From Rhizorhapis sp. SPR117 (GTDB taxonomy: Bacteria > Pseudomonadota > Alphaproteobacteria > Sphingomonadales > Sphingomonadaceae), in contig NZ_JAKKIE010000030.1 in NCBI RefSeq assembly GCF_021742065.1, positions 1-50,136 of the forward strand: a DNA stretch of 50,136 nt, read 5' to 3'. Shown here in pieces: positions 15,625 to 24,848 of this stretch. The notes below the pieces were generated by a model. It ran no database searches, was not told where the DNA came from, and saw nothing but the letters and a program-made list of their open reading frames with translations. The first letter of the stretch is position 1. Every line of letters starts with the position of its first letter. The position numbers were made by a program, and so were the translations under genes.

Positions 15625-16637
15625 CCTATCGGCGCTCCGTGTCGCGTAAGCTTGCCCGGGGGCTTGCGCTCGTCGGCCTTGTCGGCGCCCTGCTGCTGCT
15701 CGCGGCGGTGGTCTTTTTCTACAGCCTGACATTCGACGATCTGACGGCGCAGGACGCGCTGATACATGCCGCGCGCGAGATGCTGAAGCATGTCGCGCTG
15801 CCCGTGATCGTGCTGATGGTGCCCGTCGCGTTCGTCGTGCGGCGGGTGATCCGGCAGGCTTTCGGCTCGCTTGAGGAAGCCGCAACCGCGATCGAGGCGG
15901 CGCGCGGGCATGAACGCGGCTTTCGGATAGATACCTCTCATATGCCGGCCGAAGCCTTGCCGTTCACGGACGCCGTCAACGATCTGCTCGGCCGTCTTGA
16001 CGAGGCCGCCATGCGCCAGGAAGATTTTGCCGCCGATGTCGCGCATGAACTGCGCACGCCGCTCGCGGTGCTGTCGCTCGAATTTGACCGGCTCGACCAT
16101 GACGACTCCGCGCGCCTGAAGCATGACGTCGCCGCGATGCGTCGCCTGATCGACCAGCTCATGCTGCTGGCCCAAATTGACGCCGCATCCGCCGCGCAAT
16201 TCCCGCTGGAATCCGTGTCCCTTGTCGAGATCGCCCGCGATGTCGTCAGCCTTCTGGCGCCAGGCATCATCGCGGAAGGGAAAGCCATCACGCTCGATGC
16301 AGGTAGCGGGCATCCCGTGGCGCGGGGCCGGCGCGAAGCGATCGCCGCCGCCTTGCGGAACCTCATCGAGAATGCTGTCCGGGTGACGCCAACCGGGAGC
16401 ACGGTGACCATAAGGGTTGGCCCAGATCCGGTGATCGCGGTGGGTGACGGCGGAGAGGGCCTGTCGACCGATCGGCTTCGCGAACTTGTGCGGCGGCATA
16501 GCCGGGCGGACCATGCCAGCACCAACGGCGCCGGGCTTGGTCTGGCGATCGTTGACCGGATCATGGCGGCGCACGGTGGAGAGCTGACCACCGATCCTGT
16601 CGCGCGGGAATTGTCATTGCACTTCCCCGGCGCCTGA
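15621..16637 (+). CDS. Sensor histidine kinase with a very short periplasmic loop
   Basis: A 338-residue inner-membrane kinase, partner of the preceding regulator. Two spans lie at about 13-35 and 58-76, leaving only about 25 periplasmic residues, which contain two histidines (ALIHAAREMLKH). Cytoplasmic order: HAMP-like linker, H-box DVAHELRTPLAVL, N-box NLIENAVRV, G1 VGDGGEG and G2 GAGLGLAIV. The small input region suggests sensing of a metal or membrane state directly, without a separate sensor domain. The start overlaps the regulator stop. Confidence 0.92.
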   Translation: MTYRRSVSRKLARGLALVGLVGALLLLAAVVFFYSLTFDDLTAQDALIHAAREMLKHVALPVIVLMVPVAFVVRRVIRQAFGSLEEAATAIEAARGHERGFRIDTSHMPAEALPFTDAVNDLLGRLDEAAMRQEDFAADVAHELRTPLAVLSLEFDRLDHDDSARLKHDVAAMRRLIDQLMLLAQIDAASAAQFPLESVSLVEIARDVVSLLAPGIIAEGKAITLDAGSGHPVARGRREAIAAALRNLIENAVRVTPTGSTVTIRVGPDPVIAVGDGGEGLSTDRLRELVRRHSRADHASTNGAGLGLAIVDRIMAAHGGELTTDPVARELSLHFPGA

Positions 16638-16651
16638 TCGCATTTTGGCCT

Positions 16652-16668
16652 CGTCAGGGTCTCGTCAG
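16652..16668 (+). promoter_or_regulatory. Direct-repeat operator CGTCAG-N5-CGTCAG (site 5)
   Basis: CGTCAG at 16652-16657 and 16663-16668 with spacer GGTCT. It ends 22 bases before the adaptor ATG. If the promoter is arranged as for OmpR-type activation, with a CTAGGC -10-like element ten bases downstream, the transcript would be nearly leaderless. Confidence 0.72.
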
Positions 16669-16690
16669 TTTCGCGCACTAGGCGAAGCCC

Positions 16691-17815
16691 ATGTCGAAGC
16701 GGAACTATCTCCTTGCCGGCGTTGCCGTCATTGTGCTGGTGCTTGGTGTCTGGTGGTTTGCCGGATCCGGCACGGCCCCTGAGCCCAGCCTCCAACCCGC
16801 TGAAGCCGGGAAAGCGGCGCCGGGCATATTGCCGGTTGATCGCAAACAGGCCGCGCAGCTCGGTATCCGCCTTGTGCCCGCCATCGCCGCGATTGAAGCG
16901 CCCATCGCCGTCATTCCGGCGGTGATCCAGCCGCCCGCCAACGCGCGCGTGGCGGTGGCCGCAACGTTTCCCGGCGTGGTCATGCGGACGCTGGTGGTCG
17001 AAGGTGATACGGTCCGGCAGGGCCAGCCGCTTGCGATCATTTCCAGCCGCGATGTGTTGACCATGGGGGCCGACCTCACCCGCGCCAATGCGCGGGCGGG
17101 CGTGGCGCGGTCGAACGCGGCCCGGCTCTCGCAGCTTGCCCGCGAAGGCATCATCGCTGGCGCGCGCGCCGATGAAGCCGTTGCGCTGGCGGCCGAAGCG
17201 GGCGCGGATGTCGCCGAAAAGGCGCGCATCCTCAAAATGGTCAATGGCGTGGGCGCGAGCGGCACTTATACGCTGACCGCGCCGATCGCGGGGCGCGTCA
17301 CGACCGCCAGCGTCCAGACGGGCAATCCGGTGGACGGAACCACCGCGCCTTACGTGATCGACGCCGCCAACCGCTATGAGGTTGTCGGCCAGTTGCCCGA
17401 ACGGCTCGTCGGCACGGCCCGCCCGGGCATGACCGTATTGATCGAGCCCGACATCGCCGGCCGGGTCACGGCCGTGGGGTCGACGATAGACCCTGCCACC
17501 CGCTCGGTCGTTCTCAAGGCCGAGATTCCTGCCGGGCCGGGCATCATCGCCGGCCGCGCGACCAGCATGTCGCTGTCCGGCCCAGCCCCGGCCGGTGCCG
17601 TCAGCGTGCCTTCTGGTGCGATCGCCATGATCGGGGACAAGACTATCGTCTTCGTCGCCACTGGCGGCGGATATGCGATCCGCGACGTAACGCTGGGTGG
17701 ATCTGGGGGCGGTTCCGTCGAGGGACAAACCGTGCTGCTTTCAGGCGTCAGGCCGGGCGAGCAGGTGGTCATTTCCGGCACGAGCGCACTCAAGGCGCTC
17801 GCCTTGTCGCGATAG
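16691..17815 (+). CDS. Heavy-metal RND efflux periplasmic adaptor (CzcB-like)
   Basis: A 374-residue membrane-fusion protein that links the inner-membrane pump to the outer-membrane channel. It has an N-terminal anchor (about 5-24), a split lipoyl domain (GVVMRTLVVEGDTVRQGQPL and TLTAPIAGRVTTASVQTG) flanking a short alpha-hairpin, a beta-barrel (about 220-290) and a membrane-proximal domain. It lacks the His-rich N-terminal extension of some CzcB proteins. It is the first gene of a four-gene operon controlled by the repeat just upstream. No strong ribosome site precedes the ATG. Confidence 0.88.
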   Translation: MSKRNYLLAGVAVIVLVLGVWWFAGSGTAPEPSLQPAEAGKAAPGILPVDRKQAAQLGIRLVPAIAAIEAPIAVIPAVIQPPANARVAVAATFPGVVMRTLVVEGDTVRQGQPLAIISSRDVLTMGADLTRANARAGVARSNAARLSQLAREGIIAGARADEAVALAAEAGADVAEKARILKMVNGVGASGTYTLTAPIAGRVTTASVQTGNPVDGTTAPYVIDAANRYEVVGQLPERLVGTARPGMTVLIEPDIAGRVTAVGSTIDPATRSVVLKAEIPAGPGIIAGRATSMSLSGPAPAGAVSVPSGAIAMIGDKTIVFVATGGGYAIRDVTLGGSGGGSVEGQTVLLSGVRPGEQVVISGTSALKALALSR

Positions 17816-17824
17816 GTCCGGGCC

Positions 17825-20800
17825 ATGTTGCGTTCGCTAGTCGCCGCCTCGCTGTCCTGGCGTCTGCTCGTTCTCGCGCTCGCCCTCGCGGTTGCAGGGC
17901 TTGGCGCCTGGGCCTTCGTGACGCTGCCGGTCGATGCCTATCCGAACATCGCCCAGACGCAGGTGAAAGTCATCCTGAAGGCGCCGGGCATGACCCCCGA
18001 GGAGGTGGAGAGCCGCGTCATCACGCCGATCGAGATGGAAATGCTCGGTATTCCCGATCAGGCCATCCTGCGATCCACCGCCAAATATGCCATTGCCGAC
18101 ATCACCATAGATTTTGTCGACGGCACCGACATCTATTGGGCGCGTCAGCAGGTTGCCGAACGCCTGTCGAGCGTGTTGCCCGATCTGCCCGCGTCGGTCA
18201 GCGGCGGCCTTGCCCCGATTTCCACACCGCTTTCGGACATTTACATGTTCACAATCGAGGGACCGCTCTCGCTTCAGCAAAAGCGTGAACTGCTCGACTG
18301 GACCATCCGCCCCGCGCTTCGCACCGTGCCGGGCGTCGCCGATGTGAACGCGCTGGGCGGCTTTGTGCGAACCTTCGAAGTCCGCCCCGATCCCGTTGCG
18401 CTTGCGGCGGCAGGCCTCTCGATCGCGGACATCCAGACGGCGATTGAAAGCGGCAACCGTAACGATGGCGCGGGACGGCTGAAAAGCGGCGAGGAATCGC
18501 TGATCGTGCGCGCGGTCGGCGCAATCCGGTCGGTCGAGGATCTACAGCAACTGGTGGTTCAAAGCCGCAACGACCGCATCGTTCGGCTGGGCGATCTGGC
18601 GACGGTCGGAACCGGCAGCCTGACGCGCTATGGCGCGGTCAGCAAAAACGGTCAGGCCGAAGCGGTTCAGGGGCTGGTGATCGCCCTGCGCGGCGCCGAT
18701 GCGCGGCAGGTGGTGGATGGTGTCCGCACCCGCCTTGCGGAAATCGAAAGCACATTGCCCACAGGCACCCATGTCGATGTTTTTTACGACCGCTCCGACC
18801 TGATCGCGCGCGCCGTCGGCACGGTCGAGAAAGCCTTGCTCGAAGCGGCCGTCCTTGTCGTCGTGCTGCTCATCCTGTTCCTTGGCGACTGGCGTGCGGC
18901 GGCGATTGTCGCCGCCACTCTGCCGCTGGCGGCGCTCATCACCTTCCTCTTCATGCAGGGCATGGGCCTTTCGGCCAATCTCATGAGCCTTGGCGGTCTT
19001 GCCATCGCCATCGGCCTGCTGGTCGACGGGTCGATCGTGGTGGTGGAAAATATCGTCGAACGGCTCGGCCGGGCACACGAGGAGGGAACCCCGCGCCTCA
19101 ACCTCGTCTATCAGGCGGCAAGTGAAGTCATCGTGCCGGTCTCGGCCGGTATCGCCATCATCGCACTGGTGTTCCTGCCGCTGCTGTCGCTGCAGGGCCT
19201 TGAAGGCAAATTGTTCGCGCCGGTTGCGCTCACCATCGTCTTTGCGCTGGCCGGCTCGCTCCTGCTCGCGCTCACGCTCGTTCCGGTGCTTGCATCCTTC
19301 GGCCTGAAAAGCGGCCATCATGGTGAGCCGTGGCTGATGCGCCAGCTTGGTCCCCGCTACCGGGGTCTCCTCGATGGCGCCTTCGCGCGCAAGCGGCTGG
19401 TTTATGGACTATCGGCGGCAGGGCTGGTCATCGCCGGCATCGCCTATGGCGCGGTCGGCAAGACCTTCATGCCGACGATGGATGAAGGCTCTATCATCGT
19501 CCAGCTCACCAAGCTGCCCTCCATCGATCTTGACCAGTCGGTTCAGGGCGACATGGCCGCGCAGCGCGCATTGATGCGCGTGCCGGAAGTGCAGGACGTG
19601 ATCGCGCGCGTCGGATCGGACGAAATCGGACTTGATCCGATGAGCCCCAATGAGACCGACAGCTTCGTCCGCCTGAAGCCGCGCTCCGAATGGCGCGGCG
19701 ACAAGGATCTCATCGTCGAGGATATGCGCAAGGCGATGGCAGGCCTGCCCGGCATCGAGCCGAGTTTCACCCAGCCGATCGAGATGCGGGTTTCCGAAAT
19801 GCTGACCGGTGCGCGCGGCGATCTTGCCGTCAAGATTTTCGGGCCGGATCTGGCGACGCTGGGCGATCTCGCGGGTCAGGTGCAGGAGATTCTGTCAAAC
19901 GTCGATGGCGCATCCGAAGTGCTGACCGTCGCCAATGACAGCGTAGACTATCTCCAGCTCGACATCGACCGCGCCGCCGCCGGGCGCTTCGGCATGCCGG
20001 TCGACCAGATACAGGATGCGTTGCGCGCGCAGATCGAAGGCGTCCATGTCGGCGTCGTCGCCGATGGCCAGAAGCGCGTGCCGATCGTCATTCGCGGCGA
20101 TGAGACGCTGCGCGCCGATCCCGCCCGCTTTACCGATCTGCAATTGCACACGCCCGCCGGAATTGTCGCCCGGGTCAGCGACATGGCGCGGATCGAGCGG
20201 ACAGAGGGGCCGGTCAAGCTTGACCATGAGAACGGGTCGCGCTTCGCGCTGGTGCAGGCGTTCGTCTCCGGGCGCGATCTGGTCGGCTATGTCGATGAAG
20301 CGAAGGCCGAGGTCGGCGCGAAGGTCAAACTGCCTTCCGGCTACAGCATCGTCTGGGGCGGACAGTTCGAAAACCAGCAGCGCGCTTCGGCCCGGCTGGC
20401 GCTCGTCATTCCCATCGCGCTGCTGCTGATCTTCTTCGTTCTCTTAGGGACGCTGCGCTCCCTGCGTGCATCCGTGCTCATCCTTGTCAACATTCCGTTC
20501 GCCATGGTGGGCGGGATCGTCTCGCTCTGGGCTTCGGGAGAATATCTGTCGGTTCCAGCGTCGGTGGGATTTATCGCCCTGCTTGGCATCGCGGTGCTCA
20601 ACGGGCTGGTCATGGTAACCTATTTCCGCCAGCTCCGGGCCGATGGGCGAAGCATGGCCGAGACGGTACGGATCGGCGCTGAACGCCGCCTTCGTCCCGT
20701 GCTGATGACCGCCAGTATCACGGCCTTCGGCCTTGTGCCGCTGCTGTTCGCGAGCGGCCCGGGATCGGAGATCCAGAGGCCGCTCGCCATCGTCGTGATC

Positions 20801-20896
20801 GGCGGTCTGATCACCTCCACCCTGCTGACGCTCATTCTGCTGCCAATCCTGTTCGAGCGTTTCGGTGAAAGCGCGGGAGAAACCGACAATGGCTGA
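17825..20896 (+). CDS. Heavy-metal efflux RND pump (CzcA/HME family)
   Basis: A 1023-residue proton-driven exporter with 12 spans and two large periplasmic loops. It carries VDAYPNIAQTQV after the first span, as in CzcA and CusA. The fourth-span signature reads AIAIGLLVDGSIVVVENIVE, near residue 400. It keeps the acidic residue but differs from the DFG patterns I associate with Zn/Co/Cd and Co/Ni pumps, so the metal cannot be read from sequence. Methionines typical of CusA are sparse. It is followed by a DUF3240 gene that overlaps it by eight bases, as in other czc-type operons. Confidence 0.92.
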   Translation: MLRSLVAASLSWRLLVLALALAVAGLGAWAFVTLPVDAYPNIAQTQVKVILKAPGMTPEEVESRVITPIEMEMLGIPDQAILRSTAKYAIADITIDFVDGTDIYWARQQVAERLSSVLPDLPASVSGGLAPISTPLSDIYMFTIEGPLSLQQKRELLDWTIRPALRTVPGVADVNALGGFVRTFEVRPDPVALAAAGLSIADIQTAIESGNRNDGAGRLKSGEESLIVRAVGAIRSVEDLQQLVVQSRNDRIVRLGDLATVGTGSLTRYGAVSKNGQAEAVQGLVIALRGADARQVVDGVRTRLAEIESTLPTGTHVDVFYDRSDLIARAVGTVEKALLEAAVLVVVLLILFLGDWRAAAIVAATLPLAALITFLFMQGMGLSANLMSLGGLAIAIGLLVDGSIVVVENIVERLGRAHEEGTPRLNLVYQAASEVIVPVSAGIAIIALVFLPLLSLQGLEGKLFAPVALTIVFALAGSLLLALTLVPVLASFGLKSGHHGEPWLMRQLGPRYRGLLDGAFARKRLVYGLSAAGLVIAGIAYGAVGKTFMPTMDEGSIIVQLTKLPSIDLDQSVQGDMAAQRALMRVPEVQDVIARVGSDEIGLDPMSPNETDSFVRLKPRSEWRGDKDLIVEDMRKAMAGLPGIEPSFTQPIEMRVSEMLTGARGDLAVKIFGPDLATLGDLAGQVQEILSNVDGASEVLTVANDSVDYLQLDIDRAAAGRFGMPVDQIQDALRAQIEGVHVGVVADGQKRVPIVIRGDETLRADPARFTDLQLHTPAGIVARVSDMARIERTEGPVKLDHENGSRFALVQAFVSGRDLVGYVDEAKAEVGAKVKLPSGYSIVWGGQFENQQRASARLALVIPIALLLIFFVLLGTLRSLRASVLILVNIPFAMVGGIVSLWASGEYLSVPASVGFIALLGIAVLNGLVMVTYFRQLRADGRSMAETVRIGAERRLRPVLMTASITAFGLVPLLFASGPGSEIQRPLAIVVIGGLITSTLLTLILLPILFERFGESAGETDNG

Positions 20897-21188
20897 CATC
20901 CTCCTGACCTTCCATTGCGCGTCGCATGACGCCGATAGCGTGACCGACGCACTCCGCGCCGCCTGCGACGCGCCGATCCATATCGCCGAGCAGGCCGTGC
21001 GCGGCTGGGACTTCGGCGACGCCAGCACGGCGGAACGGGTTTCGGGACTGTTGCGGCGCAGCGCGCTGGAACTGATTGTCGATGAGGGCGCCCTGGGCGC
21101 GCTGGTAGGCGCGGTCACGCAATCGAAACGGTCGCTGCCGGTGCGGTGGCATACCGTCCCGGTTTCAGCCCGGGGGAGAATCGTATGA
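20889..21188 (+). CDS. DUF3240 family protein (PII-like, pump-associated)
   Basis: A 99-residue soluble protein of the DUF3240 family, which has a PII-like ferredoxin fold and is usually encoded beside heavy-metal RND genes. Visible family segments are ILLTFHCASHDADSVTDAL at the start and ELIVDEGALGALV in the second half. Its role is unproven; trimeric metal or ligand sensing is one idea. The start overlaps the pump's end by eight bases and the stop overlaps the next start (ATGA). Confidence 0.8.
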   Translation: MADILLTFHCASHDADSVTDALRAACDAPIHIAEQAVRGWDFGDASTAERVSGLLRRSALELIVDEGALGALVGAVTQSKRSLPVRWHTVPVSARGRIV

Positions 21189-22432
21189 GATCGCCGATTG
21201 TCCTCGGGGCGTTTCTCGCATTGCTCACGCCCGCCGGGGTTCTTGCCCAGCGCGCCGATTTGCCGCCGGTCGAAAAGGTTGCCGAAGCGCTGGACAATCA
21301 TCCGAGCGTGGCGGCCGCGCGGGCACGGGTGGACGCCGCCCGTGCCGACCGCGACATGCTGGCCAAAGGAAGCCATGAGATTGCGGTTGCCGGCAGCTAT
21401 GTTCGCCGGAGCGTCGATCGCGAAGGCGGCTATGACGAATTCGATGCCACAATCAGCCGCCCGTTCCGTCTGCCGGGCAAAGCCGCGCTCGACCGCGAGG
21501 CGGGCGCTCTGGGCATAGAGGTCGCGGAAAACCGGATGGAGGATGCAAGGCATCAGGCGGCCTTGCTGCTGTCCGGCTATTGGAACGACTGGCTGGTCGC
21601 CGGCGGGCTGTATCGAAACGACCTTGTCACGGTGCGCTGGCTGGAAAAGGAGCTGTCCGCGCTGCGGCGGCGCGTTGCCCTGCGCGATGCGGCGGCGCTC
21701 GATGTCGATCAGGCGACAGCGGCGCTGGCTCAAGCTCAGGCCCAGGTCGCGACCTCGCTTGCGGCGCGCGAACAGGCGCGCGTGGCGCTGGCCGCTAACT
21801 TCCCCGAAATACCGCTGCCTGCCGAGCCGCCGGAAACAGCCGTGCCGGCGCTTCCACCGCAGGGGCTGGCCGCGATGCGGGATCTGGTGATCGAACGCAG
21901 CCATGAAATCCGCGCCGCGGATCGCGAAGCGCAGCGGCTGGCGGTTGTCGCGCGGCGCATTCGCGCGGACCGGATCGCCGATCCTTCCTTCGGCGTCCGG
22001 CTGTTCAGCGAGCGCAGCGGCATGGAACAGGGCGCGGGAATAGTCATGTCGATGCCGTTGGGGGGCGGCCACAGACGCGCGGCGGCGGACCGGGCCTCTG
22101 CCGAAGGCAATGCCGCACAGCTTGAGCATATGTCCGTCCAGCGGACGGTGACGGCCATTGCCGATGCGGATCTGTCCAATGCCACCTTGCGGCTCGAAGC
22201 ATGGAAAAGCGCCGACCTGTCAGCGCAAAGCGCCGGCGACGCGCTTGCCAGAACCGAGCGTGGCTACCAGCTTGGTCAGATAGACCTTGCCGATTTGCTC
22301 TATGCCCGCCGCCAGGCCAATGAAGCGCGCCGGTCCGAGATCATGGCGCGATCGGAAGCGGCCCGCGCGCTGCTCAGGCTGGAGATCGATTCCCACAGTC
22401 TGTGGGTACATCATGATGACGATGGCGGTTGA
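21185..22432 (+). CDS. Outer-membrane efflux channel (TolC/CzcC-like)
   Basis: A 415-residue outer-membrane factor that completes the tripartite metal pump. A signal peptide covers about 1-20 (LLTPAGVLA-QR). The body has two long coiled-coil repeats of the OEP family; ARARVDAARADRDMLAKG and YQLGQIDLADLLYARRQA mark equivalent helices. ATG 21185 overlaps the DUF3240 stop. The gene ends seven bases before a convergent methyltransferase. Confidence 0.9.
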   Translation: MRSPIVLGAFLALLTPAGVLAQRADLPPVEKVAEALDNHPSVAAARARVDAARADRDMLAKGSHEIAVAGSYVRRSVDREGGYDEFDATISRPFRLPGKAALDREAGALGIEVAENRMEDARHQAALLLSGYWNDWLVAGGLYRNDLVTVRWLEKELSALRRRVALRDAAALDVDQATAALAQAQAQVATSLAAREQARVALAANFPEIPLPAEPPETAVPALPPQGLAAMRDLVIERSHEIRAADREAQRLAVVARRIRADRIADPSFGVRLFSERSGMEQGAGIVMSMPLGGGHRRAAADRASAEGNAAQLEHMSVQRTVTAIADADLSNATLRLEAWKSADLSAQSAGDALARTERGYQLGQIDLADLLYARRQANEARRSEIMARSEAARALLRLEIDSHSLWVHHDDDGG

Positions 22433-22439
22433 CGTCGCA

Positions 22440-23315
22440 TCACGCGCGGGCGCGCACCAGCCAGGCTTTCGCCGCCATGTGAACACCTTCACCGTCGCGA
22501 TTGCGCTCGAACAGTTCGACAAGGCTACGGTGAATGGCCGCGCGCGTGTCTTCCCCGCTTGCCCGGACGATATCGCCAATCTGCATCCCATCGAGCACGA
22601 AGCGGGTGGCGCTCTCGGGATCGCTGCCGGGATCGCTGCCGGGACCGCCGACGCGCTGATCGCCATTCCAGGCGTCGAATGCAATGTCGGAGAAACCGGC
22701 GCTTTGCAGAAGATCGGTTACATAGTCCTGTTCGCCCAGCGCAAAGGGACCAGGCTCGCGCGGTTGCGGCGCGGGGAAGTCGATATGCCGGCGGATCGTG
22801 GCCATGACATTGCGTTGCCACGGATTGTCGGTGATCGGCGCCCACACCGCGATGTCGAGCCGTCCACCGGCGCGCAGCATCCGGCGCAGATTGGCGAAGG
22901 CGCGATAGGGTTTGGGAAAGAACATCGTGCCGAAGCGGGAGAACAGCCGGTCGAAGGGAGCTTCTTCGGGCATGGCCGTCGCCGCGTCGCCCTGAACAAA
23001 GCGGATATTGGCAAGGCCGGTGCGCCGCGCCCGCTCGCTGGCGGCCGCCACCAGATCGGGCGATAGATCGAGGCCAAGGGCCAGCCCGGTGTTGCCAACC
23101 GCGGCGGCGATCCTTCTGGTCGTCCAGCCTCCGCCGCATCCGATATCGACTACCCTTTCCCCGGCGGCATAGGCGGCCCGGGCGAGCAGCGCTTCGCCGA
23201 TCGGCTCGATCATGCTCTCGAAACGGTCGAGTTGGCCGAGCCAGCGCGCGCCGGCTTCACCCGCCCAGTCGTGCGCGGCCAGCGCTTCGCTGTTCCCGCC
23301 GGAATTGTTCATCAT
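22440..23315 (-). CDS. Class I SAM-dependent methyltransferase
   Basis: A 291-residue methyltransferase with motif I VVDIGCGGGWTTRR, LGLDLSPDLVAAA as motif II, and QGDAATAMP. The substrate is unknown. Around residue 230 there is a short in-frame tandem repeat, GSDPGSDPE, reflecting a duplicated ten- to twelve-base unit. It lies downstream of, and on the same strand as, the ABC efflux operon, but a 75-base gap separates them. It resembles the methyltransferase at 6173-6997. Confidence 0.85.
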   Translation of the reverse strand: MMNNSGGNSEALAAHDWAGEAGARWLGQLDRFESMIEPIGEALLARAAYAAGERVVDIGCGGGWTTRRIAAAVGNTGLALGLDLSPDLVAAASERARRTGLANIRFVQGDAATAMPEEAPFDRLFSRFGTMFFPKPYRAFANLRRMLRAGGRLDIAVWAPITDNPWQRNVMATIRRHIDFPAPQPREPGPFALGEQDYVTDLLQSAGFSDIAFDAWNGDQRVGGPGSDPGSDPESATRFVLDGMQIGDIVRASGEDTRAAIHRSLVELFERNRDGEGVHMAAKAWLVRARA

Positions 23316-23390
23316 AGCCCTCCCAGTATCATATCAATCGAAATCCGCCCACGACGCAGAGGGCGGTGAGCGGCCAATCGACATGGCCGG

Positions 23391-24848
23391 TCACGAAACC
23401 GGAGCCGAGGACGGTGCATTGGACAAGTCCCAGCCACCGCCGATCGCCTTGTACACCGCCACCAGTTGCACAGCAGTTGTGGCATGCGCGCGGACATAGG
23501 CGGTTTCAGCCTCGTGCAGGAGGCGCTGGGCCGCCAGCAACTCCACCCGCGCGATATCGCCGGCAGCAAAACGTGCCTCGGCATGACCGAGGCTCCGACG
23601 TGAGGCATCCAGCGCCGCTTGCCGACGCGCCACTGTATCAAGGCCGGCGTTATAATCGCCCAATGCGCGCTCGGCATCTCCCAGTGCGGTCAATACGGCC
23701 TGCTCATAGCCCAGCGCCGCCTGCCGTTGAACGGCCTTACGGGCGCGTATCTCCGCGCGCACGCGGCCGCCGTCGAACAATCGCCACGAAATGAGTGGCA
23801 GGATCGAGAAGCGGGCGCTGGACCCGTCGAACCATTCGCCTGTGCTGAGCGCCTGGAACCCGCCGCCGGCCCCGATGGACAGCTTGGGAAACAGTTCCGC
23901 CGTCGCCAAGCCGATGTCGGCGGTGCTGGCGGCCAGTTGGCGTTCAGCAGCCAGAACATCGGGGCGGCGGCGCAATATGTCGGCCCGTTCCCCCACTGGC
24001 AGCGCCGGCAAAGCCAGCGCCGGCGCGGCGGTATCGAGCAGCTTGAGTTCCCGTTCCGGCGGTGCGCCGAGCAGGACACCAAGGCCGAGCACCGCTCCGC
24101 GCTGCCGCGCCTCTATACCCGGCAACAGGGCATTGGCCGCGGCCCACTGTTCATGGGCGGCGTCCACATCGGCACCGGACACATCGCCGAGCGCGGCGCG
24201 GCTGCGTGTGAGCTCCAACGTCTGCTGAAACGTCGCGACTGCCGCTCGCTGCGCGCGCAATTCCTCTCCGGCGCCGGTCGCCTCAAACCATGTGCGGGCG
24301 ACTTCGGCGGCGATCCTCATGCGCACGCCCTGCGCTTCGGCTTGCGTGGCCTGCAACCGGGTGCTCGCGCCTTCCAGCGCCCGCCGGTTGGCGCCGAACA
24401 GGTCCACTTCCCAGCTCGCGTCGAAACCGGCATCATAGATCGTCTGCGACGCCTCGAGGCCGGGAATGGTGCCGATCGGCAGCGGCCCGTTTTCGCTTTG
24501 CCGGCGCCGGTTCACGCTGGCGCCCGCGGCAACAGTGGGCAGTTGCCGGCCAGCGGCGCGATCCCGCAGGGCGCGCGCTTCGTCGATCCGCGCGGCGGCC
24601 TGGCGGATATCGAGATTTTGCGCCAGTGCGGTGTCGACCAGTCTCTCCAGTTCAGGATCGCCGAGCGTGGACCACCAGCGGGCAAGCTCGGCTGGCGCGG
24701 AAGCCTGGTCAACTGGCCGCGTCCAGCCGCCGCCCGTGTCAACGGCAGGCGGCGCGCGATAGTCGGGGCCGACGACGCAGGCCGTCAACGAGGCGCAGCC
24801 GGCTATCACTAGTGCGGCGCGCGACCGTCGATGGGGGGTGGATATCAT
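23391..24848 (-). CDS. NodT-family outer-membrane efflux lipoprotein
   Basis: A 485-residue TolC-like channel lipoprotein. The lipobox is LTAC with Cys at about residue 24, after a basic start and hydrophobic core, followed by VVGPDY, the usual opening of NodT proteins. Two OEP repeats follow. It completes the exporter encoded upstream. ATG 24848 overlaps the permease stop (ATGA) and so is preferred to longer starts. Confidence 0.92.
   Translation of the reverse strand: MISTPHRRSRAALVIAGCASLTACVVGPDYRAPPAVDTGGGWTRPVDQASAPAELARWWSTLGDPELERLVDTALAQNLDIRQAAARIDEARALRDRAAGRQLPTVAAGASVNRRRQSENGPLPIGTIPGLEASQTIYDAGFDASWEVDLFGANRRALEGASTRLQATQAEAQGVRMRIAAEVARTWFEATGAGEELRAQRAAVATFQQTLELTRSRAALGDVSGADVDAAHEQWAAANALLPGIEARQRGAVLGLGVLLGAPPERELKLLDTAAPALALPALPVGERADILRRRPDVLAAERQLAASTADIGLATAELFPKLSIGAGGGFQALSTGEWFDGSSARFSILPLISWRLFDGGRVRAEIRARKAVQRQAALGYEQAVLTALGDAERALGDYNAGLDTVARRQAALDASRRSLGHAEARFAAGDIARVELLAAQRLLHEAETAYVRAHATTAVQLVAVYKAIGGGWDLSNAPSSAPVS

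Noticed and set aside
15938..17728. 596-codon minus-strand frame across the kinase and adaptor genes
   Set aside because: Low-complexity Arg/Gly/Asp composition and full overlap with two well-supported genes; a high-GC shadow frame.
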